DNA of 64,000 bases from Chrysoperla carnea (GCF_905475395.1 NC_058337.1:114198368-114262367); one strand, 5' to 3'. Positions 47,560 to 61,044 are shown, counted from the stretch's first letter. A program made the numbers and translations. The notes: generated by a model not told the origin, from the letters alone.

Positions 47560-47813
47560 CACAGAGGCCACCCACATCATTTTTTGTTAATATTTATTTA
47601 TTAAAATACATTAATTTTTACAATTACATTTATGATGTGGGTGGAATCGGTTACTTCTTTCTTATCCAAGCGACGACAATGTGATCAATTCCACAGACCT
47701 CATTAATTATAATTGTTCACACTGCCACTACCTGGTTTCGAACCCGCAACCTATGTTTAAGTAGTCAAACTGTCAAAGATTAACGTCTTAGACCGCTCGG
47801 CCATTTAGGCAGT
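47560..47813 (-). mobile_element. tRNA-derived SINE, copy 2 (promoter boxes intact)
   Basis: The minus-strand head is CTGCCTAAATGGCCGAGCGG, with A box TGGCCGAGCGGT (47803-47792) and B box GGTTCGAAACC (47744-47734), as in a tRNA-Leu/Ser-type head. The body ends in CCACCCACATCAT, an AT-rich spacer, then ATGATGTGGGTGG, so the tail can fold into a hairpin. It cannot be a functional tRNA because the acceptor stem and 3' end are lost in the repeat body. It abuts the partial family A repeat at 47815. Confidence 0.85.
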
Positions 47814-47814
47814 C

Positions 47815-48085
47815 TTGGGTCTGTAGGATCCATGTTGTAAACCGTTATAGATAGAGCAAAAATTTTGTTTATAAAAAAAGAAACAACTTTTGTTTGAAAC
47901 ATTTTTTCCTAAACATCACTGTTTACCCGTGAGAGCGCAAATTATGCGCAAATTGTATAATATGTTTTATAAAGGAATATCAGTTATATATGTGTGACAT
48001 GTATGTATGTGTAATGTGCCAGAGCAATCAACACTGTCTATATATGGTATTTCAACAATTAATTCAGTAAATTGTTTGAATTGCG
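47815..48085 (+). repeat. Dispersed repeat family A, copy 2 (3' half)
   Basis: Starts at TCTTGGGTCTGTAGGATCCA and runs through GTTTACCCGTGAGAGCGCAA to ATTCAGTAAATTGTTTG. The 5' half is absent. The SINE lies directly to its left. Confidence 0.75.
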
Positions 48086-48766
48086 TTGAAAAAGAGAATC
48101 TTAAATTGTTTCGGCCTATTGCACTTACTTTCTCGCTTATTAATGGTAGAAAGAAACATTCACCGTAGTGAGAGGATTAATCAAAAGTAATTTCATTTTA
48201 AATTTTTGAAAAAAAAATCATCTACAAAGATAGTTTTTTGAAATTGTAATAATATGCATATAACTTAAAGTTGTCGGCTAGCGAATCAGACACAGTTATT
48301 TGGATATGTATTGATACAATTAAAATTTTCTGAAAATTGTGTTTTGTAATAAGAATTATGTGCATTAATTTTCAAATGCGCAGTTTGTTATTTGTTAAAG
48401 TCCACTGCTCAATAGATTTTATCAACTGTGAAAGTTTGAAACAAACTTTTTAATCATTCAAAAGTTCCTCCAATTTTTGATGTATTTTGTTTACTAAGTA
48501 GGTTTTGTTTACTAAACATTTGGCAGAATTAATAGACGGATTCATGCGCATTTTTTTATGCGGATGCACAAGAATATACGATTGCTTTTTCACTATTTAA
48601 TTTTCTGCTACACACAAAATACTTTAATGCTCGCTTAAAGTTAAAATTCGCCTAAAGCCTAGATTAATTTTTCGTATTTTATAATTACGTATTTCGACAA
48701 CAATGTAGTCATCATCCGTATGAATTAGCAATTTTTGCAATGCTTTATTCTATTTATAATGATTTT

Positions 48767-49318
48767 TATACCATGCATATATGTAATATGAAAGGTATAC
48801 TAAGTTGAGTCCCCAGTTTGTAACGCTCAAAAATATATTGATGATTCGCACAAAATTGGTAAAGTTGTTCATATAATCACCTTATTAGTTCATTTCCGGT
48901 TGTCCGTCCGTCCGTCTGTGGACACGATAACTCAAAAACGAAAAAAGATATTAAGCTGAAATTTTTACAGCGCACTCGGGACGTAAAAAGTGAGGTTCAG
49001 TTCGTAAATGAGCAACATAGGTCAATTGGGTCTTGGGTCCGTAGAACCCATCTTGTAAACCGTTAGAGATATAACAAAAGTTTAAATGTAAAAAATATTC
49101 CTTATAAAAAAATAAACAACTTTTGTACGAAACATTTTTTCGTAAACATCACTGTTTACCCGTGAGGGCGCAAATTATGCGCAAATTGTATAATAATTTT
49201 TATAAAGGAATATCAGTTATATATGTGTGACATGTATGTATGTGTAATGGACAGAGCAATCAACACTATCTATGCATGGTATTTCATGAATTAACTCAGT
49301 CAATTGTTTGTTTTCACT
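48767..49318 (+). repeat. Dispersed repeat family A, copy 3
   Basis: Near-complete. It starts ATACCATGCATATATGTAAT and ends AACTCAGTCAATTGTTTG then TTTTCAC. An inner TATGCATGGTAT near 49272 is an inverted match to the start. Confidence 0.85.
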
Positions 49319-50872
49319 GGTGTCCATACAATCCCAGTTATCACTACAAATCCACAAATCGAAAGACCCTTGGTTTTTATTCAGTCTCGTTTATCGAGAG
49401 TCTACTGTATTAGGTACCGAGCTCTCATACTAAAATGTCGTATTGAACTCAAAATTATTAATATATCCGCTTCCTACTATTTAGATATTTTTTCTTAAAC
49501 AACAGATATAGTTATCGAGACGTTCAAAATTCATTTTTTTTCTTTTAAATCCATGTATAGTTGAAATCAGTTTGAAATTTTAAAATATTTGAAATTCATT
49601 TGACAAAAAGCCGATAATATATTGATTGAAAAGTATTTCTGTTTCGATTAATGTTATAAGATAAAATTTAAATAAGTACTTCAAAGGTTTTCGATTGCTA
49701 CTTACCAAAAAAAAATCATCATTAACATCTTTGTAAGATAATTTAAAAGAGATAATATTTATTACGTAATATAATGATTTTAATTAATGGACAATTTTAT
49801 AAAGAAGACAGGGTTGTCTTTAATATCTGCAGTACAAAAAATCTGTTAGTTTACGAGAAAAACATAATTGGTTTAAAAAGAATGTTGATTTTTCTGCATA
49901 TAATTGAGTCTTAATTGATATTGTCGTTATTAAACGATTTGCAATATAGTCTTGAAATCATATAATTTTCAGTCCTTTATTTTAAATCGTTTGAAAGTAA
50001 TTCAAGGGTGGAACCCATCTCTGCATTAATTAGTATTTTTTTTAGGATGTGTCGTCAGCATGACAATAATGTTTGATTTAAAGGCTCAAAGGCCTTTTTT
50101 ATATTGGTAGACTTATACTCAAACAATATGTGGTTAAAATTTCAGCTTAGGTATCCATTCAAATTTTTAAGAAAAAAATCATTGAAAATCGATAAAAAAT
50201 ACAATTGCACATGGAGAAATATAATAAAACGATATATTTTGAAAGTTTTTGATAATTTTCACTTGGAACGAATGGAAACAAATTAAAACAAAAACTTTTT
50301 AATAGAAAGTATACATATTAGCAATGATATAGAAAATAAAAGTGTCTCCATTCATATAAAGGATGTTTGAGCAGGGTAGATTTAGGGTTTAAATTATCTA
50401 TTATCTTATTTTCAACTTTGATGATGAATTTTATTATAACTTCATGAATGCAGACGAAAAATAGAAATAAAATTTTTCGATATCTGTCTTGGTATTTCGA
50501 AATATCCAAAGCGGATGAATAATTAAAGAAATTTTCAATTTTCAATGTTTTAGAAATTACGCTTGATATCGAAAAACAGTACAAATTATTAAAACAGTAT
50601 ATATTTTTTCGTTATTTTAGATCGAAATTTTAATTAAACTTTTGTTAATAGAAATATTAAACCGTTCAATCCCAAAATCAGAAAAAATATAAATTAGAAA
50701 ATTTTTTAAGTATTCAAATATCAATGAAAATTCGATTAAAGTAACATTTTTTAAAAGTTATAGCAATTTTTGATTATAATCATTTCAGGAAATTTTTCGG
50801 GAAACTTATGATAATTTTTATTAAAATTTAAATACTTTCGAAATAATTTCATTAAAAATTAATAGAAAACAA

Positions 50873-51483
50873 GTGAAAACAAACAATTGACTGAGTTAAT
50901 TGTTGAAATACCATGCATATTCAGTGTTGATTTCTTTATCACATAACACATACAAACATGTGACACATTCATAACTAATAAAGTATAGTACATATGTAAA
51001 TGACTTTATAGGTTTCTGCATTACCGACCGACATTTAGTGTATAGTTTGTACACATATTATAAAATTTCCGCCTAATTGGCGCCCTCGCGGGTAAACAGT
51101 GATGTTTACGAAAAAATGTTTCAAACAAAAGTTGTTTAATTTTTGATAAAGAACATTTTTTACATTCAAACTTTTGTTCTATCTCTAACGGTTTATAAGA
51201 TGGGTCCTACGGACCCAAGACCCAATTGACCTATGATGCTCATTTACGAACTTGACCTCACTTTTTACGTCCTGAGTACGCTGTAAAAATTTCAGCTCGA
51301 TATCTTTTTTCGTTTTTGAGTTATCGTGTCCACAGACGGACGGACGGACAACCGGAAATGGACTAATTAGGTGATTCTATGAACACCTATGACAAAATTT
51401 TTTTCCTAGCATCATTATTTTTAAGCGTTACAAACTTGGGACTAAACTTAATATACTATGTATATTTCATATATGCATGGTAT
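50873..51483 (-). repeat. Dispersed repeat family A, copy 4
   Basis: Inverted relative to copy 3. It runs from GTGAAAACAAACAATTGACT (50873) to ATATGCATGGTAT (51483). It lies 1.5 kb from copy 3, so the two form a widely spaced inverted pair. Confidence 0.85.
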
Positions 51484-52288
51484 AATAATGTAAATTATGT
51501 TATTTTACTATTTTATTAATCATATTTTTATTCTATTATTATTAAAATATTCATGAAAGTAAGTTTGTTTTTAAAATATTATTTTTTAATATTTATTTTT
51601 TAAGATAAAATTCTTGTATTCCTTGGTTTATTTTCGTGTGTTATTTTTTAAGTAATAATGACATAATTATAATTTTAATTATTCAATTATAATATTTTAT
51701 TTGCAATATAAAATTTGTAATTTTGTGAATACTTTTCCAAAAAAAAAAAAACGTAAATTAAATATTAAAAAATAAAATAAAATTTTGATGTATGTTTAAA
51801 TATTATATTTATGATGAATAACATAAATGATTTAAATGTATAAATTATTTAAATTAATTATATGATTATTATAACATTCGTTCGTCCGCGTACTAGTTTT
51901 AATTTTTAATATAAACAAACAAATTATCATTTATATAATTGAAATATGAGAAATTATTATTAAAAAAAAAACTGTCAAGTAATTAGCAATGTGTTTAACT
52001 GAATCTGTTAAGGATATGTAGGTCTTGGTAGTCACAGTAGAAGCTTTTAAAAGCTTAAGAATTGAAAGATTTAATTTCTTATACCAAATTATCCAATTAG
52101 AATGCTTTTTTATTGGACGTCCGTACAGTTTCAAATTTTCTTCTAAAGAGAAATGACTTTTTTCTTCTTAAGATTTTATTTTGTTACTAATCGCCTCAAG
52201 AAATGACTTATATCGCAATAAAAATAGCTTATGCGTTGTGAATCAAAAATATAATTTTGACTTTTCAGACAAATTACTCTTTCTATTG

Positions 52289-52531
52289 TTAAGGTAGTAC
52301 TATCGGTAATAGACTTTGCATTCAGTATTTAATGAATTAATTTTTAGGATCCTTTAGAGAACTGAAAATCTAAACGTAGAGTTTTGTGAAATGAAATAAA
52401 ATCTGTTATAATTTAAAATAACTTCTTTTTCAGTTCTCTGAAGGCCCCTAAAAATTTAACTGGTTAATTATGATATGCCAAGTTTCATTAAATTCTGAAT
52501 GCAAAGTCTATTACCGATAGTACTACCTTAA
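52289..52531. mobile_element. TTAA-flanked palindromic MITE, copy 1
   Basis: Begins TTAAGGTAGTACTATCGGTA and ends in its inverse, TACCGATAGTACTACCTTAA. The outer ~36 bases (to GACTTTGCATTCAG) pair exactly, with further imperfect pairing inside around GTTCTCTGAAGG / CCTTTAGAGAAC. TTAA at both ends suggests a TTAA target site, as used by piggyBac-type elements. No ORF. Confidence 0.8.
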
Positions 52532-53624
52532 ATGAGCAAAATTTAAGGTATGTTACGCGTTAAATTACTTTATACATATAATGTGTTTTATCGAAATTAG
52601 AAATATAAAAAAAATTATGATTTAAAAAAATGTTTGTTTGGGATTTTGCTAAAACTTGTTTTTGGGTAATTTTGCGTTCACATGATGATTGAACATGTAA
52701 TTTTTAAGATATTACCAAAACTCCCAAAAAACTCCCATTATACGAAGTGCGATTTACGAAAATATTTTCGGTATTAAACGAATCGATAAATTTACTTGTT
52801 TTTGTACTTTTTTTGTCTTTTTATTTATCTGCGTACATTCCATATATGAGACTACATTAAAAATTATGAGACTATAATCTATTAAATAATGAGACTGTAG
52901 ATTACAATCTATAAGAACTTCTTGCTATTTTTATTAACTTCCATATTTAAGATGCTTCCGAGTTTATCTTCATCAACGCTGTGCAACGGTGTGTTCGATC
53001 CTTAGACTTTGAGAAAAAATTTGACTTGCGATGACGCTGAGCTTTTAACTTTTTTTAGAAACGGAATTTAAAGTGTAAAGTTAAAATAAATATTAAATGT
53101 ATAAAGTATTAATATTTTTAATAAAAATTTCTTTTATTTATTTATATGCTACCTATTTTTACATAAATATTAAATAATATTTAATTATACAACTTGTACA
53201 TACAAGTTTTATTTGTATACATTTTTGTACCAGGTGGTTCCTATTGGAGGTACTTCATTGGTACAATATTCATGATTTATTGTACATTGTACCATTAGGC
53301 TAGGTTATATTGGCTGTCCACAAAGGACGGACTCAGGCTATAGAGCCCATTTGTCATTGCAACATATTAAGAATAATTGAATATTACTAGATGAGGTAAG
53401 ACAAATATGTTAAAATAAAATCTGACAGAAACAAGTCCAGTAGTTCTAATGGTGATTTTAATAGTCGGGATTAATTATTGAGAAGATTTGAGCCGGTCTA
53501 GAAATTAATGGATCCCGACTGTTAAAGTCGCTATCTAAGCTTTTGGAGTCGCAAAGAGGATCAGTTGTCAATTTTCTCTTACTGTCGTGGTGTGATCTTG
53601 CGTCTCTAAACCTTAAGTTGGATA

Positions 53625-53800
53625 TCTCTATATATTATAAATGCCAATGTAAGCATGTTTGTTTGTTTGTTTGTTACGCTTTCACGCTAAAACTAGCGAT
53701 TGGTTTTTAATGAAACTGTACAGCAATATAGCTAATATATATCAGAAGTATTTACATCTAGTGTGCTAAAAACTTTTGATATTTTTTGACATAATCAAGG
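53625..53800 (+). mobile_element. Helitron-like 5' end
   Basis: After an A it begins TCTCTATATATTATAAATG, then a GTTT repeat and GTTACGCTTTCACGC. This matches the interrupted element at 2715/3186. No CTAG end with a hairpin was found downstream; the right boundary is a guess. Confidence 0.45.
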
Positions 53801-54324
53801 TTTATATACTTTCGATGTATACTTAGTTTAGTTTGCTCTTGGTAAGGTCTTAGTTATTCAGTCATTGTTTTTAATAGCCACACGGTTAACATTCATTCTA
53901 CATATCATTGATATGACTGTGAACCCAGGGTTACACACATACGTAGTCACATACCAGTCATACACATTTACTCACTCTCACACGGTAGCATAGTTTTGTG
54001 ATTAATTCATTATTTAAGTGAAACTGATTTTCATTTCATTTATTCATTAGGGAATTAACCTTAAAAAAATTTAATTTAATTACAAAAAAATAAAATAAAA
54101 TAAAAGTATATTGTTTTTAATTAATTTTCTTTATGCTTAAATCATGTATCATCATGTTTGAAAGATAATGCATTTTGATACAACTATTATTTTGAAAATT
54201 ATATTTTTTCTCTTTCTAAGATATCACGTTCTCTCTCACTCCGATAAAAATATCTTCATAATAATTGAAGACTTCTGCTGATAAATTATGAAAACCAGCG
54301 ATAGTGATATTCAATTTCGAGTTT

Positions 54325-54440
54325 AGTTTTCAGTACCCGGAATAACTAAAAATAGACGATGATCCTCAAAATCGGTTTAGTTTGGAAAAGGCTCTAAGGA
54401 AAAAATTAAATTTAATAGAGAGTGTTCTTAAATACGAAAT
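54325..54440 (+). repeat. Fragment of dispersed repeat family B
   Basis: Matches the reverse complement of 63060-63200: CCCGGAATAACTAAAAATAG, AAATCGGTTTAGTTTGGA and GAGAGTGTTCTTAAATA. Confidence 0.55.
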
Positions 54441-57400
54441 TTTATGAAAATCAGCGATAGAGATATGGGGGTGCCATGACCGACCCTCGCTGGAGAAAAA
54501 ATCCCTAGCACTGGGGTGTTGCACGCCGAATTTCCTATTTCTCACAGCAGCCGTTTTGGCAATATTAACTGTAATATCCTTTATTTTTCCAAAATTTCAA
54601 CACCTTACCTAGAGGAAAGGTCCCTTTCCCGACTACAAGAGTGATGATAACTTGTCATTATTTTAACGTTACCTACCATTTGATGAATTCCTGCTCTTTT
54701 AACTAAGATGCCTGTATAAAGAATGATTAGTTACTAAGAGCTATGGCCATTACCTTATTAACTATTCGTATGGATTCGTCATAGATTTTTATTACTTAAT
54801 ACAGAAAATAAAACTTTTAAACTATTTTTTTCCTTTTTTAATTTAAACAATAAAGTGAGGAAATTTAAATTTAAACATAAAAAAATAGAAAAGTTTTTAA
54901 ATTAAATTTATAAAGTTAGTGTGTATGTGTGTGTGCATGGCGCTTGCTGCGTTGTATTGGTGTTCTTCTTGTTCTGCTGATGTGGTCGATATCCTCCAGT
55001 TTAGAGCTAACTAAAATGTAACATACACAGAAACTAAACTGTACGTATATAAGAAACAAAGTACAATACCTAACTATGTTTAGAGTTATTAGCAATATAA
55101 TCGTCTTCCTTTTCTGTAAAACAAGTTATCTAAATTCTATATAAATGGTTATGCACACACTTGTATCCAAAGATGAGTAGTTTAAGGTGGTTGTCTTTGT
55201 ACAATATTGTAAAAATAGTGTAGTACATCATACAGCAGTGGTATGTACGTATAGATATGCTTAGCACACTCAAATAAGTATTAATTTTAACATGCTTTTA
55301 ACTCAACTCTCCATTTATCACGTATATAATATAATAGACATCTCTCTTACACTACTTATACTCTAAATATAATTGTTTCTGTTATACAAAAAATTTAAAT
55401 AATTTTGAGTGACTATACTCAAGAATGAAGCGGTCAATAGTTTTGGTTTTTTTTAAACTCACATGCACAAATTCATGAATGTTCAGTTAGTTTTTTGAAA
55501 ATATCTTAAATCTAGTTTTTTTTTCTAGAATTAAGAAACTTATTAAAAACACAACAAAACGCAACTTTTCCTATGCTCTCCATATTATTTATCCGAACAT
55601 TAAATGTATTTAACTCGAGTTAAAGACGGTCAATCGACTTCTAATTGACTTCAGAAAGAATATTTTTTTTAAATCAAGCAGAGTTGACTTAATCTTTCGT
55701 GCCGTATAACGTGAATAATTGTAAATTTTCCATCGCTTCCACCATTGTGTTAAAAAGAGATTTTTACCACACATTCCCACCGCCTAGTTTCACAGAGTGG
55801 AGTTTGAGGACTAGTATTATTTTTGAAATATTCACTAAATCGCTCTATATTAAATGTAAGTATGAATACTGCCTAATCGCATACTGAATCTCTTCCTACA
55901 CGCGGTGAAGCTATTAAGTTCCGTTATAATAATGTGTTCTTTCTTCATATTAAAGAACATTAAGTTCTTTTTTTTTTTTTTAGAGTAATTAAAAATAAAT
56001 ATTAGAAATTAAAAAATAAATTTTTGTTAAATGAAGCTAATTAGAAATAATGTTTTGCTGTTATATACTACAGAACAATATTTAGCCAGAGAGTAAATTG
56101 AGTCTTTTCTTTGACTTTCATTCTAATACGCTCGATACCTTCATCATAGATTGATTAGCTGGGATATATGGCGTTCTGTTTGAAGTATGCTGTAAAAATT
56201 GCAAGCAGATCGCTTTCTGATTGAGGTGTGCTGTAAAATTTTCGGACAGATCGTGTTTTGGTTAAGTTAAGCCTACATACAATCTTTCTAGAAGTTGAAA
56301 GAAGAGTTAGAAACACAATTGTGTACCTACTGCCTACTTCTTCGGAAGCTATTTGAACTTCTCTTTTTGCTTGAAGTGGCTTGCCTAGAGTTAAAAAAAT
56401 GCCTAAGTAAAAGGCATTTGTAATTATTTTGTAGGTAGTCCTGTCGTAATATAGACAGGTCTTCTGAATAATTCTTCACCCTGAATAATAGGACGCCACT
56501 TACATCATACATAATTTACTATTCCGCAAATTGAATCTGGACGCCGTTTATACTATCGATAAAAGATGCATACCTGAAACAAAACTGATGAATGGTGTCG
56601 GAATTTTAGAACGAGATAGACTGTTAAAACTTTATGTATTTCAATTTCTCGGCTCTTTCGAATTCGTTTTAAATTTAAGTTAAATAACTTATCCATATGC
56701 GATTTATCAAGTACTTTCCGTATTGAATTTTACAGTGGGTTTTTTGGAGAAATTCTTACAATTAATTTGAGTGCCGTTTAGGTAAGCGTTCCGGCCGATA
56801 GTTTGAGCTAGAGACAGGGCTTTGAAAAAAAGCTTGATAATTTAAAATTTGTTTATTTCATAAATATTAGTGTATTTTAAGAAGTTTTGCGAAAGTTATC
56901 TTGATATTTTTCGTTCAAATTAACTTAAATTACAAATGTATTCACATTTCCACATTAGTTTTGAAGGTAAAATAATGAATTTTGAAGCATGAAAAATACC
57001 ACCCCATTTTATTTCCAAGGTAATTTGATTGTTTTCAATTGTGATCTTATTTTATCAATTTATAAACGTTATTAAAGAAAATTAACAAAAATTAAACCAC
57101 TTTAAAAAAGCATCCTTATAATAATCCCCTAATTAACATAAGTTGTTTTACTAATTAAACAAAAATTTTATTATTAACATCCACACAGCGAGAAACGAAA
57201 GAGAATACGAAAATTTTTCATTTGACAAATTTTGTTAATTAAAAATTTTTCAGTTAATTTTATATGAAAATTACTAATTATACGAAAAATATACAGAAAA
57301 ATGTATTTTATAATTTTCTCCCATTTGAAATATAAACTGTGTACCATATGACGACATAAGTGTTTCTATGTAACATATAGGGGATGGAAAGTTTGAACGG

Positions 57401-57579
57401 TCTGATAGGAAGATATTCTTTTCACTATGAGAATCGACAAAAGAGAAGAATTTGTAGAAATCATGACTGCTTGTTATTTATTTCTCGCCGTTCCTGCCAG
57501 AATAAAATTCGTAGCAAGACTTTTTTTCACCATGAGACTGGAAAGGTTGATCTCTTTGGTTATTATTTCTATTGATAAA

Positions 57580-57860
57580 AAAAACTTTTAACAAAAAGGA
57601 AACCGACTTCAAAAGTAAAAAAATAACGATAATATAATGTAGTTAAAATTATTGTTATTTTTGGAGACGGTGTCAGCCAAGGAAACAACTCTGGCAGAAC
57701 AGTTTGCTACAGTAGCTTGGCTGACACCGACTCCAAAAATAACAATAATTTTAACTAAATATATTATCGTTATTTTTTTACTTTTTAGCGCATATTTGTT
57801 TTGGAAAAGTTTTTCTTTTGAAGTCGATTTCCTTTTTGTTAAATGTTTTTTTTTTTATTT
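57580..57860. mobile_element. Hairpin MITE
   Basis: The arms pair along their length: AACAAAAAGGAAACCGACTT, ATAACGATAATATA, AAAATTATTGTTATTTTTGG and GGTGTCAGCCAAG on the left are mirrored on the right (CTTGGCTGACACC ... AAGTCGATTTCC). The right arm has an extra ~28 bases. The centre carries no ORF of note. Confidence 0.8.
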
Positions 57861-57949
57861 TGTGATTTTTTGTGAATCTGAAGTACACTAACTAATTTGT
57901 CACTGAATGCCGTGATATTGAGTTATTCGTCCTCTTATCGTGCATACTT

Positions 57950-58165
57950 AATGCAAATTTAATATTTTTTTGGTTTTCTCATGGATGTCGTTTTCAGAAC
58001 TGGGCCAAAATGAAATGGGACCACACGGGAAGCACTAGCTTTAAAATAGATAAAGAATCATTAAAATCGGTTCACCCAGTCGATAGTTCTGAGGTAACAC
58101 ACATTCAAAAAAAATACAGTCGAATTGATAACCTCCTTTTTTGTTTGAAGTCGGTGAAGAAATGA
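57950..58165 (+). repeat. Dispersed repeat tail ending TTTGAAGTCGGT
   Basis: It has the order AATCGGTTCACCCAGTCGAT, ACAGTCGAATTGATAACCTC and TTTGAAGTCGGT, a pattern found in abundant insect interspersed repeats. The last 12 bases invert the ACCGACTTCAAA at 57602, so 57600-58165 could be one element. Confidence 0.5.
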
Positions 58166-58261
58166 AGAAGTAATTTTATCAATGTATTTGCGCCCAAAAA
58201 TTGAAAAAATATGCCGTGTATATGTTACAGGAAAAGTTGATCTTCCAGTAAGAGTTGATTT

Positions 58262-58755
58262 GTGAAAACAAACAATTGACTGAGTTAATTGTTAAAATAC
58301 CACATATAACTAAGATATTCTCATAAAATACATACTATAAAATTTGCACGTTATTTGCACTCAAGCGAGTAAACAGTGATGTTTATTTGCTTTTAGAAAA
58401 AACAAAAGTAGTTTATTTGCTTTATAAAGAACATTTTTTGTCTTTAAACTTTTGTTATACCTCTAACGGTTTAAGGATCCTACGTACCCAAGACCCAATT
58501 GACCTATGTTGCTCATTTACGAACTCAACCTCATTTATACGTTCTTAGCACGGTATAGAAGTTTCAGCCTGACATCTCTTTTCGTTTTTGAGTTGTCGTG
58601 TCGATAGATAGACGAACAGACGGACAACGGGAAATGGACTCTTTAGGTGATTTTATGAACACCTATACACAAATTTTTTTCGTAGCATCAATACTTTTAA
58701 GCGTTAGAAACTTGGGATTGAACTTAGTATACTTTGATATATTTCATATCGCCAC
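58262..58755 (-). repeat. Dispersed repeat family A, copy 5
   Basis: Inverted orientation from GTGAAAACAAACAATTGACT to TATATTTCATA. It is shorter and more diverged than copies 3 and 4. Confidence 0.8.
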
Positions 58756-61044
58756 TGACCTACATAGGCTACAGACCTCCGAGTGAATGTTAGCATTGTT
58801 GATCGAGTTTTTCAACTTAACCCACGTGATAATCATTGGAGACGATAATTTTTTTATCAGAAAGTGATTGATCTGATCGTTAAAGACCATACCAACCACG
58901 ATTTGTATGAAAAATATATTAGGGTTGTTTTTTAAAGAATATTATTCTACATAGCTGTCGATACGAAATACACTTGATGAAATACACAAAAGAAAAATAT
59001 ACCCTGGTGATACAGAGTGGATGCTGTTTACAACATCCCCATGTCATATCCAGAGAGAAGTTGCATAACCAAGAGATTGGGACTGAGTGTAAAACTAGCT
59101 CTCATCTGATAGTAATAATATTCACCCTCTTTACATCCCCTACAAAAAGTTATTTCAGATATCTTATATGCGTAGATATCGCACAGACAAAAAAATTTGT
59201 ATTGTCGCGTTATTTATTTACAAAACATTCGAATACAAGTTTTTTTTTGTGTGTATATTTATGTTTGTGTACAGAGTGGCAAAAATTTCAAGGGTAATTC
59301 TAACTAAAACATTTAAGGTTGTTTATCAGAAATTTCTAAGCGTAGAATTTAAGGTTTACACACCTTCTGGAGAAAAGAGCTGAAGATTATTGTCCTACGG
59401 CCGAAATTCTTACGTACTAAAAGATAAAATATAAAAAACGATATTGAGATAATCAAAATGAATTCAAACGCCGAAAAGCGTTGGTATAATCCCGAGAGAG
59501 CGATGCCGTGGTATATTCTTTGTTGGATATCCTGAAACCTGCAGGCAAATGAACTCACAAAAATAAAATCTATAACAGGTTAGTGTGAAGATAATAAATA
59601 AAATCACTGCTTTCACCGATAAATGGTTTACAGAGACAAAAAATATTATTCCGGTGAAATAAAATTAGGTTTGGTAGTTCCGTGGAGATTTTCATTTATC
59701 CCGAAGTTTTTTTGGAAACTGGGACAAAACAAAGCAGTTACAGAAGACTACTAGAAGATTCTTGTATGGGTGGCTAGATTACGGATTACGGAATTGGAGT
59801 TATTACAAAAAAAGTGCAGTTGGAGATAATCTGACAAGAATCTAACAGAATAGAAGCTACAATTCCGAATTATCCTTGGAAAGGTAAACTCAAAAGCTTT
59901 GCATGGAACTAGAAATAGTTCAAGCTAAGTGTAAAAAGGATGCTTTGAGTTTTTAGAAATTAGTAACATACTGGATTGCAGATCTCTGAATTTTAAAATA
60001 GCTTTAAACCCAAAATTTTAACGTTCTCATGGTTACGCACGTATACATACGTGCAATAGTACAGAGGTCGCAAGTCATATTGATTTGCGGATGCTCAAAA
60101 TGAATGTTTTCGTTGGAAATCAATACCGAACTTTTTCCACATTCCAGTACTTTCTTTCTTTACTTGAACAAACAAGGAAGTAAAAGTTTGTCAAAAATCA
60201 GTAACAACACTTTTTTGGTATTATTGAACTTTCGTACGGTATCGAATTCTTCGACTTCGGTCATATTTCTTAGAAGACACTGTAAATTGGGTTTGGTTTT
60301 TCATTAATAAAACTTGAATCTTTCTACATATTTGTTGTATATAAACATTAGAAATAATTCGATGTTTCAATTATCTATTTTAAATAAAACTTTGACACCC
60401 TTCATGGGCGAGGTTGCCCTTGTAGTAGCATTGCATGATACCAAATATTGTAAAAATAAAATGTCATATGAAATCATCGGAGTGTGTATCGAAGATAAAA
60501 ATATTGTATTAAATACAAAACATCATATACACATAGAAAATGACACAATATTTCGTGATTTTCCCTTCATAAATACATATAGGTAGGTGCAAACACTTTT
60601 TTTTACGTAAGAGGATTTGATGATTTTCGAAAATAATATGTCTATAGTGGAAAATATTCCCCAGGTGTGATGACTTTAGATTTGTAGTTTATTTTCACAT
60701 GGTATAAATTTTTCTTCGATGATATTTTTCAATCAATTAAGTTTATAAAACATGACGATGCCCGTTTTCGAATTGAATCATCAGATAACGATATATGAAT
60801 GAATTGTACTGATTAAAAACCGTTTTCATCAGAAAATTCGTATAATCAAAAAATTTTTTTATTTATTAAACTCTGGATAACTTATGATGATATCGGAAGT
60901 CGGGACATATCTTAAAAAACATATTAATCTTGGTATAGGTAAGGATGTTTTTTGTTTTTTTTGTCTATCAGAAAAACTAACAGAATTGTTAAATTGACAC
61001 AAAAAGGATTTTCGCAGGATAATATTTTTAGGTTTTATTCTATA

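Noticed and set aside
47734-47813. A functional tRNA-Leu or tRNA-Ser gene
   Set aside because: A and B boxes are present, but there is no matching acceptor stem or 3' end, and the same body recurs at 44.2 kb, so it is a SINE head.
59349-59558. Small ORF that might be a transposase or reverse-transcriptase remnant
   Set aside because: Too short and decayed to assign to any family by eye.
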